A stretch of 64,000 nt of DNA from Amoebidium appalachense. Lineage: Eukaryota > Ichthyosporea. Within the stretch, counting starts at the first letter, position 1. Every line of letters begins with the position of its first letter. A program made the position numbers and the translations under genes. This document shows positions 1-11,264 of this stretch, one piece after another. The notes beneath the pieces are model-generated. The model was not told where the DNA came from, did not search any database, and worked only from the letters and a program-made list of their open reading frames with translations. The DNA is taken from NCBI GenBank assembly GCA_963693365.1, contig CAVNZM010000004.1:8122001-8186000 (forward strand), written 5' to 3'.

Positions 1-35
<35 letters not shown>
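1..35. repeat. poly(G) tract at window edge
   Basis: Thirty-five uninterrupted G at the left edge, inside an ARPC1 intron. True length is uncertain because homopolymers of this size assemble poorly. Confidence 0.9.
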
Positions 36-36
<1 letters not shown>

Positions 37-228
37 TCTTTATGAGTGCATATTGGTAATGGTTAGGACGGTATTGTCTGTGGTGCACATATCATTGTCG
101 TTGGTGTGCAATGTATACTGCATTCATTCAACACCCCACTTCCCCCTCCCCCCGCTCCTCCTCTTTTCCTTTTCAACACACTTTAACTCTCATTTGCACA
201 CACTTACTCACTCACTGTGACACACTGG

Positions 229-297
229 AAACACACACACACACACACGTACACACGTACACACGTACACGCATACACAGACAAACACACGTACACA

Positions 298-332
<35 letters not shown>

Positions 333-528
333 ACACACACGTACACACACACACACACACGTACACACGTACACACACACGTTCACATACACACACATAC
401 ACACACACACACACACACCTGTACACACACGTACACACACACACACGTACACACGTACACACACACACACACACACGTACACACACATACACGTACACGT
501 ACACATACACACACACACACACACACAC
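229..528. repeat. (CA)n/(CACGTA) microsatellite in an ARPC1 intron
   Basis: About 300 bases of CA dinucleotides with periodic CACGTA variants, ending directly at the AG acceptor of the exon at 531. His/Thr-rich and Cys/Val-rich open frames across it are artefacts of the repeat. Confidence 0.95.
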
Positions 529-530
529 AG

Positions 531-658
531 CCTGTGACGGGTGGGTGCACGGTGTTGGGTTCTCCCCGTCCGGCACCATTCTAGCCTGGGTGTCGCACTC
601 CTCCACCATCAACTTTGTGGACAGCAGCAAGGACACAAACGCTGTCCAGACCCTCAAG
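531..658 (+). CDS. ARPC1: ARPC1 exon (WD blade, GWVHGVGF...)
   Basis: The acceptor is the AG that ends a (CA)n tract at 529-530, and the donor is AAG/GTTGTG. The exon starts with two bases of a split codon and ends in phase 0. It encodes the WD strand with [13 protein letters not shown]. Confidence 0.88.
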
Positions 659-664
659 GTTGTG

Positions 665-698
<34 letters not shown>

Positions 699-2189
699 CA
701 ACCACCACCCACCCACCCACCCACCCACCCCCCTCCCCTCCCCCCCTTCTTTTCCCTCAATCCCTCCACACTCCCTGCTGCCCTTGCACCTTCCTCCCCC
801 GTCCCCCCCTTCTCCTTTCCCTCCCTTCCCCCCTCCCCTCCCTCCCTCCCTCCCTACTGACCATCCTCCCTCTTTCATACCCCTTTTCGCCCTCCCCCCC
901 CCCCCCCCATCCTCGATCTTCCTCTCCGTTTGGCCAATTATTTTGCATGTCTGTGTGTGTGTTCCTTTTTTGCATATGCAGATTTTTTTTGCTCCCAGTC
1001 CCCCAGTGTACCGTGTATAATGGACCCCAGTGTACCTTGTATAATGGACCCCAGTGCACCGTGTATAATGGACCCCAGTGCACCGTGTATAATGGACCCC
1101 AGTGTACCGTGTATAATGGATGACACAATTTCAGGGCCTGTGGTTTGCTGTGTTGTACTGATTTTTTCTTTCTGTTTGCAGCTGGCAGGGTTGCCTCTCC
1201 GTGCCCTGGTTTTCACGTCCGAAAATGCCGGTGTGTGCATCCCAAACCAAACCCCCCCCCCTTGGGCCCTCCCCGAGGATGGGCACTGCTTATGAAGCAT
1301 ACTGTGCGCATACGCGGGCTAAGGGGTCGAAACTCAGACGCAATTGATGACTTGGGCCCTCCCTGAGGATGGGCTCTGCTTATGACGCGTACTGTGCGCA
1401 TGGCTATGTTGCATACTTGAATGTTTGCCTTTGCATGTGTCCTTCATGTATGCGTACTTCGTACCGTGTTGCGCATTCAAACCCCCCCAGTCTTCTTTCA
1501 GAGGTGTCCTTTCAGGACAGACCACTGTGTGGAGACCGCTTTACTTCCATGCAACCAGGCATGGTTGCTCTGTGTCGTGCATCTGTAAGCACATACACAT
1601 TTTTCGCTGCACTGCATTAGTTTGCACACACATATTCACCGTTTTGCCCACCTTGCTTGCATAAGCAACCCTCCTCGTCTTTGATCAAGACGGGTTGACC
1701 CTCCCAAGTTCAGTTGGTGCTGCTGTCTGAGTTGGAGAGTCGTATATACGCGGGCTAAGGGGTCGAAACTCAGACGCAATTGATGACTTGGGCCTTCCCT
1801 GAGGATGGGCTCTGCTTATGACGCATACTGTGCGCATGGCTATGTTGCATACTTCAATGTTTGCCTTTGCATGTGTCCTTCGTGTATATGTACTTCGTAC
1901 CATGTTCCGCATTCAAACCCCCCCCCCCCCCACCTCCACCCCACCCCCGGGGTCCCCGTGAGGATGGGCTCTGCTTATATTGCATGCTGTGCACGTTGCT
2001 GATGTTGCATACTCGGATGTTTGCTTTTGCATGTGTCCTGCACCGTGTTTGTCATCGTGTACTACCGTATCCGCGTTCTAACCCCCCCCCCCCCCTTCCG
2101 CTCTGCCTATGATGTATACTCACGTGTGCTTCGCAATCTGCATGGTGACGTCCGTTATAAATGTGTGCTTTGTGCTCTGTAAGGCATTC

Positions 2190-2234
<45 letters not shown>

Positions 2235-2372
2235 TTTTCCCCGCCGTTTCTCCCCTTCCATATCCTGCCTGCTTGCCGGGCTTGTGCCCATGGGTCGGTG
2301 AAACTTTGGGTGGCAGGGCGTTCTAACCCACCCTTCCCCCCCCTTCGCATACATGCCATGTTACCTCATTCT

Positions 2373-2410
<38 letters not shown>

Positions 2411-2936
2411 CCCCCCCCCCCCTCCCCCCCGGCCCGGTCTTCTTTTCCCGTTCCATAGAGTACGGTGAATGACTGGAACCCCACCCGAGGATGGGCAGTG
2501 CTAGTATAGCATACTCCCTGTGTGTTCATTTTTGCATATTTTCACCTTTTTTTTTAATTATGTTTAACGGATCAGTGTGTGTATTCTGTCTTGCTCGAAT
2601 ACAGTCTAAATGCTTTCCTCTGCAGTTGTTGCTGCCGGGCACGACTGCCTACCCACACTCTTCACTCAGTCTGGCGGTTCCTGGTTTGTTGGCCCCACCC
2701 ACCCACCCACCCACCCACACACACAACACACACAGACACACACACACACAGGCACCCGGACACACAGGCATAAAGATACAGGCACACATACAAAATAAAA
2801 AAGGTTGTAAACAAAAGGGGGAGAAGAGGGGGGATGAAAAGAAATGAATATTTTCACACGCCCACACACACACAGACAAACACATACACACACACACACG
2901 CGCGCGCGCGCGTGCGCGCCCACATACGCGCACGCG

Positions 2937-3002
<66 letters not shown>

Positions 3003-3026
3003 CACATATAGACACGTGCATACACA

Positions 3027-3061
<35 letters not shown>

Positions 3062-3804
3062 ACACACACACACGACCACCACCACCACCACCACCACCAT
3101 CACAGTCACAGCCACGTACACCGCTAGCCAATCGTTCATCACAATGAATCGTGGTGCCTGTCGGATTGTGCCTACAATCGTGCACTTCTGGGTAGTGGGC
3201 GGGTCGGTTGGGGTGTTGAGTAGGTGCAGGTGCATATTTTTATTTTATTTTATTTTTATTTTAATGAATCTTATTTCGATGGGGGCATCAGACAGGGCTA
3301 AGAATGATGATATAGTACACTTGCCATAGACACAAGGAGATAGTCGCTGAGATAGCTTCACCGGGAATCCAAGAAATTTGGTTGTGTTTGTGCGTGCATG
3401 CATGCTTGTGTGCAAGTGTTTGTGTTTCGTCGGCGTGTTGGTCGTGCATGCAGGTTTTTTCTTTTTCTTTCTTTCTTTTTTTTTTTTTTTTTGGGGGGGG
3501 GGGGATGGAGATCATCAATATGTTAAAGCCATTTGTTACACTGCCGTCTGACCGGGACTTTTCCATAAAAGGAAACTGGAGCGCAAGATTGATGAGCCCA
3601 AGGGGGAGAAGAAGAAGGAGGGCCGCTTTGCGGCTATGGACCGCTTCCGCCAGGTGTGTGGGTGTGGGTGTAGGAGTGGGAATTGTGTGTGGATGCGGGA
3701 GCGGGTGTCTGTCTGTGTGTGTGTGTGTGTGTGTTTGTGGGTGTGGGAGTGGGTTGTGTGTGGGGTTGGGTGTGTGGGTGTGGGAGTGGGTTGTGTGTAT
3801 GTGT

Positions 3805-3835
<31 letters not shown>

Positions 3836-3849
3836 GGAGGGATATGTGT

Positions 3850-3880
<31 letters not shown>

Positions 3881-4548
3881 TGCACTGATTTGCTGTTCGA
3901 GTTTTGGGTCTTGCAAATGGCTGAGAATAGTGGGTGGGGGTGGGTGGGTGGGGAGGGGGGGTGTTTGGGGGGGGGGGGGGGAGGGAGGGGAGGGGAGGGG
4001 AGGGGGGAGGGAGGTAGGGGGCATGATCTGCATTGTCATTGTGGGCCCTTCATAGAATGCTGTGTGCGGTAGGTAGCTGGCTGGTTCATGTTAGTCACGG
4101 TCTGTGGCCAGCGTGTGTAGAGCTGTGTCTTGGTAGATAAATGCTTGGGTGTGTTCCGTACCCCGCAACAGCGGGAAGGGGGAAGGGGGGGGGGGGGGGG
4201 GGGGGGGGGGTCTGAAATTTGGAGGGTTTGGGGGGGGGAAGGGGGGGGGGGGGGGGCGGGAATTAGGATGCTAACACGATGATGCTACAGCTGGACTCCA
4301 AGGCTACTGCCGGAGAGGATTCCGGCACAGAGCTCAACACCATCCACCAAAATGCAATCTCGTATGACAACCCCCCCCCCCCCCCCCCCCCCCCCCCGGG
4401 GAATAGGTCGAAACTCGGGTACTGTGGATGACGTGGGGCCCCCCCTGAGGATGGGCTCTGCTTATTATGCATACTCTTTATGTATGGCTTGCATTCTGCA
4501 TCGTGTTATCCGTTTGTTCTTGTGTACTTCGTACTTTTTGACGCATTC

Positions 4549-4591
<43 letters not shown>

Positions 4592-4696
4592 CTGCCCTGC
4601 CCCCTGCATGCAGATTTGTGTAATTCCTTTTGTGTTGTTAAGTGTTTGTGGGTCCTTGTTTCATGTTGCTCCATGCCCACCATGTAATGCATACGA

Positions 4697-4743
<47 letters not shown>

Positions 4744-4787
4744 ATCTTGCCCCCTGCACACAACACACAGACTCTCTGTCTCTCACT

Positions 4788-4841
<54 letters not shown>

Positions 4842-5006
4842 TTCCCCATACCCTCTCTCTCCCCATCTTCTTGCTTGCCTTGTCTCCAGAATAATGCTTG
4901 TGCACACAAAAGGCACAGCCGTGCACGGAACCCTCACTTCAGCTCGTTGCACCCTGCCTGCACACACCCAGCCACACATTCCATCAATCGCCTTTTCTTG
5001 AGACAG

Positions 5007-5052
<46 letters not shown>

Positions 5053-5435
5053 CCCATCGGATTCCTTGATGTGTGCATGGTGTGTGTGATAACGCTTATT
5101 GCCGTGGGTATCTGTCTGACTTAGAGCATGTACTGCATATTCCCGTATTCATTGCATTACTTCCGCGTGCCAGTTGTTTTTATTGTTGAAAATTTACTGC
5201 AACCCCACCTAGATTATCCAAAGGAAGGCCGGTGTTCAACCTTTTCACCTTCCTCTGATGTTTTGTATCCAACTTTGTTCAAGTGGGCGCTTGGGTAACG
5301 AAAAAGAGACGTCGGTATTTCACAAGGATGCATATGGGGACTGCTTATTATGCATACCCTTTGTGTGGTTTGCACTCTGCATTATGTTGTCCATTACGAA
5401 TGTGTACTTCTTTCTCTATATATATCATCCCCCCC

Positions 5436-5466
<31 letters not shown>

Positions 5467-5654
5467 AAAAAAAAAAAAAGAAAGAAAGAAAGAAAGAAAG
5501 AAAGAAAAAGAAAATCAGGTGGGCGGTTAGTTTTTCTGACTCTGTAATTAATTTTTGCAGGGAGGTCAGCAAGTATGAAGTCAACAGCTCAGGGCAGGTC
5601 ACAAAGGTGGCCACCTCGGGTGTGGACGGCCGCCTAGTCATCTGGGTGGTGTAA
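531..5654 (+). CDS. ARPC1: ARP2/3 complex subunit 1 (ARPC1/p41), C-terminal part, six exons
   Basis: ARPC1 is the WD40 beta-propeller subunit of the ARP2/3 actin-nucleating complex in the cytosol. Six exons join in phase: 531-658, 1182-1230, 2626-2683, 3572-3653, 4291-4361 and 5561-5654. They give about 159 residues and a TAA stop at 5652-5654. Recognisable ARPC1 segments appear in family order: [12 protein letters not shown] with AWVSHSSTI, then [17 protein letters not shown], then the insert ending AAMDRFRQ, then [12 protein letters not shown], then [13 protein letters not shown]. Codons split across introns are restored correctly (G/TT, TG/G, TC/G), and all sites are GT-AG. The N-terminal WD repeats lie left of the window. 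The introns are swollen with (CA)n, poly(C) and a repeated unit. The C-terminus stops right after the last WD strand and lacks the short tail of animal ARPC1. Family identification is secure; exact exon edges are by eye. Confidence 0.9.
1003..1121. repeat. 24-bp minisatellite, five copies
   Basis: Five tandem units of 24 bases (core ATGGACCCCAGTGTACCGTG, then TATA) in an ARPC1 intron, with only T/C and G/T substitutions among units. Because the unit is a multiple of 3, it creates open frames reading MDPSVPCI, which are not a gene. Confidence 0.93.
1182..1230 (+). CDS. ARPC1: ARPC1 exon ([16 protein letters not shown])
   Basis: A 49-base exon with acceptor TTTGCAG and donor GTGTGT. It ends with one base (G) of the Val codon completed in the next exon. 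Confidence 0.83.
1311..1489 (+). repeat. poly(C)-ended intronic repeat, copy 1
   Basis: The unit begins ACGCGGGCTAAGGGGTCGAA, continues through GAGGATGGGCTCTGCTTATG and TGCGTACTTCGTAC, and ends GCATTCAAACCCCCCC. It is nearly identical to 1747-1931. Confidence 0.82.
1747..1931 (+). repeat. poly(C)-ended intronic repeat, copy 2
   Basis: Same unit and orientation as 1311-1489, differing at a few bases, and ending in a longer C run after GCATTCAAA. The two copies are probably a recent duplication within one intron. Confidence 0.82.
1950..2234 (+). repeat. poly(C)-ended intronic repeat, two diverged copies
   Basis: One copy starts AGGATGGGCTCTGCTTATAT and ends GCGTTCTAACCCCC near 2098. The next starts CGCTCTGCCTATGATG and ends GGCATTCTAACCCC, running into a C tract of more than 40 bases. 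Both carry the core motifs of the family. Confidence 0.72.
2235..2625. repeat. C-tract block and partial intronic repeat
   Basis: Remainder of the ARPC1 intron: two more C tracts preceded by GCGTTCTAACC and CATTCTACC, then a partial repeat copy with GAGGATGGGCAGTGCTAG, then the pyrimidine-rich acceptor of the exon at 2626. Confidence 0.6.
2626..2683 (+). CDS. ARPC1: ARPC1 exon ([13 protein letters not shown])
   Basis: The acceptor is CTCTGCAG. The exon encodes the highly conserved AAGHDC motif of ARPC1. The donor is GTTTGT, leaving TG for a split Trp codon. Confidence 0.88.
2700..3115. repeat. (CA)n/(CG)n/(CCA)n compound microsatellite
   Basis: CA arrays interrupted by an alternating CG block near 2899-2945 and a CCA run near 3075-3099, all within an ARPC1 intron. 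Open frames here are repeat artefacts. Confidence 0.92.
3572..3653 (+). CDS. ARPC1: ARPC1 exon (charged insert, AAMDRFRQ)
   Basis: The acceptor is ATAAAAG. The exon encodes a Lys/Glu-rich stretch followed by AAMDRFRQ, matching the loop of ARPC1 just before the last WD repeat. The donor is CAG/GTGTGT. Confidence 0.84.
3714..4010. repeat. (GT)n and poly(G) block in an ARPC1 intron
   Basis: The intron following the exon at 3572-3653 is almost entirely GT dinucleotides and G runs. Further G runs lie at 4170-4256. No coding sequence is seen. Confidence 0.88.
4291..4361 (+). CDS. ARPC1: ARPC1 exon ([12 protein letters not shown])
   Basis: The acceptor is GCTACAG and the donor is GTATGA. The exon encodes the segment equivalent to LETLHQNSI of animal ARPC1 and ends with TC of a split Ser codon. 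Confidence 0.86.
4371..4841 (+). repeat. poly(C)-ended intronic repeats with four long C tracts
   Basis: A full repeat copy (GGTCGAAACTCGGGTACTGT, then GAGGATGGGCTCTGCTTATT, then TGTGTACTTCGTAC, then GCATTCAACCCC) lies at about 4400-4589. C tracts occupy roughly 4371-4397, 4551-4589, 4699-4743 and 4791-4841. Confidence 0.8.
5322..5508 (+). repeat. poly(C)-ended intronic repeat followed by A/GAAA tract
   Basis: GGATGCATATGGGGACTGCT, then TGCATTATGTTGTCCATTAC, then GTGTACTTC match the family. The C tract runs straight into an A run and (GAAA)n, just before the last ARPC1 intron ends. Confidence 0.75.
5561..5654 (+). CDS. ARPC1: ARPC1 last exon (final WD blade, stop TAA)
   Basis: The acceptor is TTTTTGCAG. 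The exon encodes the last blade with [13 protein letters not shown] and ends in TAA at 5652-5654. Confidence 0.9.
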
Positions 5655-5936
5655 ACGCCCAATCAAATTACTGCTAGGTGAACCTTTTATGGAAGTATAT
5701 GAGAAATGTGCCTTTACCCTAAGTGAAAGGAAGCTCGGATGGCGGGTGGGGGTTAGAGGTGGGGTGGCTAAGTTTGGTAGGAGTGTTTGATGTGCATCGT
5801 AGTAGTTCTATTTATAGCACACTGCGAGCCCCTAATTCACATATCATCGTGACGTTTATTTTGTTGTGAGATGGGTGAATGGACTGCTTGGTTGCACCGT
5901 AATGATATACACACATATAGTTACTTTTCAGAAGAA

Positions 5937-5942
5937 AATAAA
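5937..5942 (+). promoter_or_regulatory. candidate ARPC1 polyadenylation signal AATAAA
   Basis: A canonical AATAAA about 280 bases after the ARPC1 stop. It is the first such hexamer noticed downstream. Assignment is by position only. Confidence 0.4.
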
Positions 5943-6358
5943 TGTCATGTAAACACAGACAAGTGTGATTTTGTCAGCCTGCGCTGCGCTGCAGCCACCC
6001 CCCTGCAAATGCATCCCACTGGCCGCCACCATTTATCATCCCCCCCCCCCCCCCCCCCCCCCAAACTCCCAACCCCAACCCTACCCCGGGCCACACCTCT
6101 CTTCCCGGAAATATGCCACGACCCGCACACCAATGATCAACGAGCACATACACATAGTCACGCACATGCACAGTCTCTTGCACATAAAGGTAAACACACC
6201 AAATAAGTACGCACGCACGCGCGCGTAATTACAGGCACCCACGGACACATTCACACACGCGCACGCACACGCACACACACACACAAAAAAAAACATACAC
6301 ACACAAAAAGGAGAGAGTTGGGCCCTGGAAGTACTACATAGTAGAATAGTGCATCGTG
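5943..6358. other. intergenic, C tract and (CA)n, no gene seen
   Basis: Contains a C run at 6040-6062, a (CA)n/(CGCA)n tract at about 6200-6305, and no supportable coding sequence. Confidence 0.6.
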
Positions 6359-6514
6359 TCAGAGATTCTTTGGTCGCCAGTCGTGCACATATACATCTTC
6401 GTCCCACCACATACGCATTCGAATTCCCTTCTGGTAGGCCTCCTGCCCTATAGCCTCCCAGATTGAGTGGCCTTCCTTAATTTGGCTGTATATCTCAATG
6501 CAACGTACCCGGTC
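6359..6514 (-). CDS. probable terminal exon of an unidentified minus-strand gene
   Basis: A 52-codon reading segment on the minus strand starts after a good acceptor (CATATTTCCAG at 6515) and ends in TGA at 6359-6361. The translation starts DRVRCIEIYSQIKEG and ends with a Trp- and Asp-rich stretch, WWDEDVYVHDWRPKNL. It has the mixed, non-repetitive composition of real protein, unlike the repeat frames nearby. I do not recognise the family. A possible upstream exon at about 6882-6985 would join in phase. The gene would run convergently towards ARPC1. Confidence 0.35.
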   Translation of the reverse strand, partial: DRVRCIEIYSQIKEGHSIWEAIGQEAYQKGIRMRMWWDEDVYVHDWRPKNL

Positions 6515-6881
6515 CTGGAAATATGCGTAAAGCCAGCGCAGGCTATAACTCAGCACTCATCACATACTGTGTACATGTCAGTCATGAGCATGCCATTTAT
6601 GCAACAACCAGCAGCACCATCGAACCCCACCGTGCATCCCCTCTATTAGCGTGCCCTCCCCCCCCCCCTCCCCCCGCTACACTCCTCCACATGCATGGCA
6701 CCGTGCACCGTGCACCGTGCACCGTGCCCGAACTAATATGAGATCGTGCTCCCATCCCGTTATGATTAACATGGACTCACACTCGTGCAAGAGTCAGATG
6801 CTCTAGACTCGTGATATGTGCGACACATTTGCCGTTTCCAGCTTCATAAAGGTTAGCCTAGGCTGTTGCAGTATTTTGCAC

Positions 6882-6985
6882 GACAACTTCGATGTCTGAT
6901 TTGATAGTTGAGGGGGTGCCACGGAACACGATCTCGTCCAAGTTGGAGCACGGTTCAAGGTGTAGTATGTCACAGGAGGAGGAGG
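6882..6985 (-). CDS. possible internal exon of the same minus-strand gene
   Basis: The minus strand encodes EPCSNLDEIVFRGTPSTIKS followed by DIEVV up to a potential donor GTGCAA at 6881. Joined to the exon at 6514 it would read IEVV-DRVRC in phase. No good acceptor was found at its upstream edge, which lies next to G/C tracts, so the left boundary is a guess and the function is unknown. Confidence 0.22.
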
Positions 6986-6989
6986 AAGG

Positions 6990-7020
6990 GGGGCAGGGGG
7001 AGGGGGCCGGGGGATGACGG

Positions 7021-7055
<35 letters not shown>

Positions 7056-7191
7056 CGGGTGGGGGGGGGGGGGAGGAGGTAATATAGTCCGTGTGTAGTG
7101 TCCGGAGCTATGGCCGGGGGGGAGAGGGGGGGAGGGGGGAAAGAGGATGGGGAGGGTGAGGGGAGTGAAGGGCGCCGGGGAGGGCCCGGGA
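6990..7191. repeat. poly(G)/GGA tracts
   Basis: G-rich block with runs of more than 20 G at about 7023-7053 and G/A mixtures on either side. It is non-coding. Confidence 0.85.
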
Positions 7192-7821
7192 ATTATATGG
7201 CACAAAATCACATCTCCAGATCCCCTTCTTGCCATCCATACCTCCCGTCTCGCTTTTCTTTCTTTCTCCCTGTCTCTCTGAGTTTCTTTCGATCAGAGTG
7301 TCACTCTAGAGATCTGTGTTTGTGCTACACTACATTACTCTAGAAAGTGCTTGGGTGCATTTCTAATGGTGCGCGTTGATCTCACCAGGATTGATCATTC
7401 ATGAGCACAGAATGGGGGAGGGGAGGGGAGTAAGCACGAGGCACTCTGCGTCCTACCAAAAATTCCTCAATAGAGTTACAGATAAATAGGCTGAGCTCCA
7501 ATACCACGGATGATGATAATACAGAGAATCCAGTGGTTGCTTGACCCAAGAAAACTTTACTGACGGAAAAGACACCACGGCGGCCGGTGCGAACTTCGAA
7601 GCCTTTCGAAGCAGCTTCTCTCAACTTCAAAAACATCGTACGATGAACCGGATTGGTCGCCCTTCCAGGAGCAAACCATGTTGCCAAATAAAGGTAGAAA
7701 GCCTTCATCTATCGAATCAAAATAAGGTATACAAATCCGGTTTGACAAAGTCCCGCCAATAGGAGCACGCATAGATGTACATGATAAGTGCACCAATCAA
7801 ATGGGATGTTTTCGAACCCTA
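7192..7821. other. unassigned stretch upstream of LINE copy 1
   Basis: Non-repetitive sequence with modest minus-strand open frames (for example 7382-7708). No family is recognised and no splice structure could be supported. It ends at the 5' junction of the LINE fragment. Confidence 0.4.
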
Positions 7822-10467
7822 ACTGGGGAGTGGCCTTTTGGCCATCAACCATGTCAAAACTCTCTCTCCCTCCTAACCTCTCTAGGTCATCTGACCACTC
7901 TCCTATCCTTTTCCTACCTAAGATCTCCCTTGATCTGCTCCCCCCTCCCCCTCCCACCTTTCGCCTCCGTCTATCCCAGCTTAAGTCACAGTGGGGTAGA
8001 GTTGATGTATGTGTATGCTATGCTACGAAACACCCTATATATATGCGCCTATTAGAATCTGCACAAGCCAGGCCAGATTCACATCTCGTACTAGATACAT
8101 GCACTAACTTTATTGTTGATGATTTGATAGATCTCGGTGATTATGCTGGCGGTGGTAGGAAGGAATATCCCGATGCTCTCTTGTTACCAAACACCACTCC
8201 CGCTAGACTAGGTGAACCCCTGTCTCAAAAGGAAAGCTTGCGCCGGCTTGCTAGTATGAATCGATTTGGCCCCCCTGCTCGTATTATTGGTGATACCACT
8301 GGAGACCCCCTCATAGACTCTGATAAGTATTTCTCGGAACTGTTTAAAGATAGGACCCCCGCTCAGAAACCTATTGTGTGGCCTGTAGACCCATCTATCC
8401 CCATAGAATCGATCCTCCCCTTTTTCAGTCCCGATGCCATATGGTCTGTGATATCTAGTTATAGCTCTAGTAAGTCTTGTGGACCTGATGGACTCCCTGC
8501 TGGGTTTCTTAAAATCCTTGTTCCCTCCTACCCACAAAAGGAAAGTGATCGTGCTATTAAACCTGATCTTACTATCATGTTAAGCTCTCTCTTTTCTTGG
8601 TGTGTTAAATGTGGACATGTCCCGTCATCTTGGTTAGATACCTTAGTGATCCCCATAGTTAAGAAGGACTCTGAGGGCCCCATATCATCCTTTCGCCCCA
8701 TTACACTAACCCAGGTTGTTCGTAGATTCTTTGAAGCTTGCTTACTTAGGTTATTTGCACATCACCCTAGGTTTCAATCTATTCTTCACATACACCCATG
8801 CCAATCCGCTTTTCGTAAAAACAATTCATGTTATGTTCAAATAATGGCACTGCACGATTCTATGCAAGTTGGTGCACAATATGTTGGCTTTATTGATTGG
8901 AAAACTGCTTACGATTCTGTCTCCCCTGGTCTCCTATGGGAAAAGCTTGCTGCACGGGGTGTACCACACTGCATTGGTGTTCTGTTAGAAGCACTCTTGT
9001 CTCAAACCTATGGTAGAGCTGTGGTTAATGGGCATCTTTCATATGGTTTTGCTCGTACTAGAGGTCTCTTGCAGGGCTCATTGCTTAGCCCCTTTTTGTT
9101 TAACCTATTTATAGATGATTTGGCTGTCAAGATTTACGCCGAAAACGATGACCCTATTAATAACTTTCCGCCTGCACTTCTCTATGCTGATGATCTGTCC
9201 CTCCTTGCCCGTACCCCTAGACGCCTGCAAAGATTGTTCGATGTAGTGTCAGAGTGGTGCAAGGCAAACCTTATGATCCTTAACATAGACAAATGTGGTG
9301 TTCTTGTACCTGATATAGCTAACAATTTACACACATTTACATTATCATCTAAACCTGTACCTATAGTTCCAGAATACAAATATCTTGGTGTTCCGGTTGA
9401 TTCTGTTGGTGTTATGTTTCCCCATATGGTCGAAAAGAGGGTAGAGTTGGCTCGTAAGCGGTTAGCTTTCTTCTCGGCTAATATTTTTAAAGACACACCC
9501 CTCCATCCTTCTATTAGACTTACATTTATTCGCACTTTTGTCTTCCCGGCATGTGAATATGGTTTACCCCTTCTCGCCGCTTGGATCAAGAAAGAGAGAA
9601 CTAGAGCGCTTAAACCCTTGGCAAATTTCCTTGAAGCAGAAGTTGCCTCCTTTCTATCTAACAACTGTTGTAAACCTGGGCCTGTAACGCTCTCGATATA
9701 TGGTCTGGTCCCAATAGCTGCTAGAGTATCCTATCTCGCGCTGAAATTCAATAAGCACATAAGCCGCTTAAAGAAGTATTTGCCCTCCCACCCTCTCTTC
9801 TCTATCCGACCTGTCCCCTCCTCACCTCTCCCCTCTTTCCTCCCCCTCTCTCTCCCCTTCTCCCCTGGGCACAAATACAAATAAACCCCGCAATAGTGTG
9901 TGTGTGACTTTGGACTGCCACTTACTTATTAAACATGTACACAATCACAAGATAATCACGCAATATAACAAATGGAAAAAGATACCAAACGACACTAGAC
10001 CCGATGAAAGCATACACCTTGAAAAACTAAGCCTTATGTCTCGTTTTATATATACTGACCGCCTCAACCATATTGCCAAATATGGCACTCGCAAGTGTAT
10101 AACACCTAAATACATATTACCTTCCTGTAGAACTGGTCTTTCTCTAGCTGATGGTATTATTGATCAATTACCACGCTTTTACTGTACACGTGCTATACAG
10201 TGGAGATCTAATAAGTATAAGGTGGCATCATTTGCATGCCCAAACAACACACACACACACCAGTTTAACCGGTCATGTATCGCCAAATGTAGTTTGATAG
10301 ACCACATAATACCGCAACACACACACGTCACATTCACAACAGACACCCAGAAAGATAGCCTACCTGTAAATTACAACATCCTTGATTTTATACTAAACAC
10401 GCGTAACTACGACCTGTTTATTAGATGTATTGATTGGCTTGAGAAACACATCACTACAAAATTATAG
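7822..10467 (+). pseudogene. LINE ORF2 fragment: end of endonuclease, reverse transcriptase, C-terminal domain
   Basis: The frame to 9884 encodes the end of the APE endonuclease (SSDHSPIL) and the reverse transcriptase. RT motifs are FIDWKTAYDSV (motif A Asp), RGLLQGSLLSPFLFNLFIDD (motif B) and LLYADDLSLLA (catalytic YADD). A one-base difference in a C run near 9845 (five C here, four in the 35-39 kb copy) shifts the frame. The C-terminal domain then continues in another frame at 9898-10467, with [15 protein letters not shown] and a His/Cys cluster (HQFNRSCIAKC). Apart from the truncation and this indel it is very close to the intact copy, so the insertion looks recent. Confidence 0.88.
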
Positions 10468-10471
10468 CGCA

Positions 10472-10552
<81 letters not shown>

Positions 10553-10585
10553 CCAGCTGATACCGAGTGTCCCGAGGGGAGCCCC

Positions 10586-10646
<61 letters not shown>

Positions 10647-10841
10647 GGGGAACCCCAACTAATTGATTTCTCCTTGTAGTCTTTATGGTGTCTCGTAGAG
10701 AAAGTAAACCCTGATATATAGTCACCACCCGACATCTATGTACGTGATCATGATATACCGCTGAGGGGATATTCCGAGCAAAACCCCCCCCCCCATACCT
10801 GAGACTGGTTCTCTTTGCCTCGAGTAAACAGCGTAAACCCC
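7822..10841 (+). mobile_element. LINE copy 1, 5'-truncated non-LTR retrotransposon
   Basis: Homology to the longer copy at 35422-39476 starts at ACTGGGGAGTGGCC, so ORF1 and most of the endonuclease domain are missing. The 3' UTR holds (CA)n at 10471-10552, an A run at 10591-10645, a C run, and the terminus CTCGAGTAAACAGCGTAAAC followed by CCC. All three copies share that terminus and lack a terminal poly(A). No clear target-site duplication is seen at this truncated copy. It lies between the ARPC1 side and the sterol oxidase gene, just upstream of the latter's promoter region. Confidence 0.9.
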
Positions 10842-11264
10842 CAATGCCATATAGCTCAACAATAAGCTCATGTGGCGTCGTTTTTGAACCACCCCGCGCA
10901 GAGTTTTGTTGACACGTTTGCAGTCTCGTTCGCAGTCAGTTGACAAAAGAGAGAGGGAAAACGAACATCCGCTGAAATCTCGCGATCGAGAGAAGGCGTT
11001 GGTAAATCTAGTTGGTGGCTGTTTTCTAACATCATTTTTTTGCCGTTTGTCCGGTCAAGTAGCCTGTAGAAGTTGCTCCCTGTCGAACCGACCACCTAGG
11101 GATGATTCCTTAGCGTACAGTACAATGAGATCTGCACTGTTGTGATCACAGAAACATAGGCACTATCACACTCTACCCTTTCTAAACAGCATATCATTAC
11201 TTCTTTAATAGTTTTCTCCAAACCACTCGATATTTTTTTGCTGGAAGTTGCTTTAACCCACATC
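10842..11264 (+). promoter_or_regulatory. upstream region of the C-4 sterol methyl oxidase gene
   Basis: Between the LINE 3' end and the ATG at 11265 there is unique, non-repetitive sequence that presumably contains the promoter and 5' UTR. No canonical TATA box was convincingly placed. The start context is CACATCATGG. Confidence 0.4.

Noticed and set aside
111-584. Long open frames of His/Thr or Cys/Val
   Set aside because: They translate (CA)n on either strand; there is no protein-like sequence.
541-1128. Pro-rich and Gly-rich frames over C/G tracts
   Set aside because: Products of homopolymers and the 24-bp minisatellite; the real coding bases here are the exon at 531-658.
4608-5069. Pro/Phe-rich frames across C and T runs
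   Set aside because: Homopolymer translation only.
7382-7796. Minus-strand frames of 80-108 codons
   Set aside because: Composition is plausible, but no splice structure, homologue or motif could be seen, so no gene is called.
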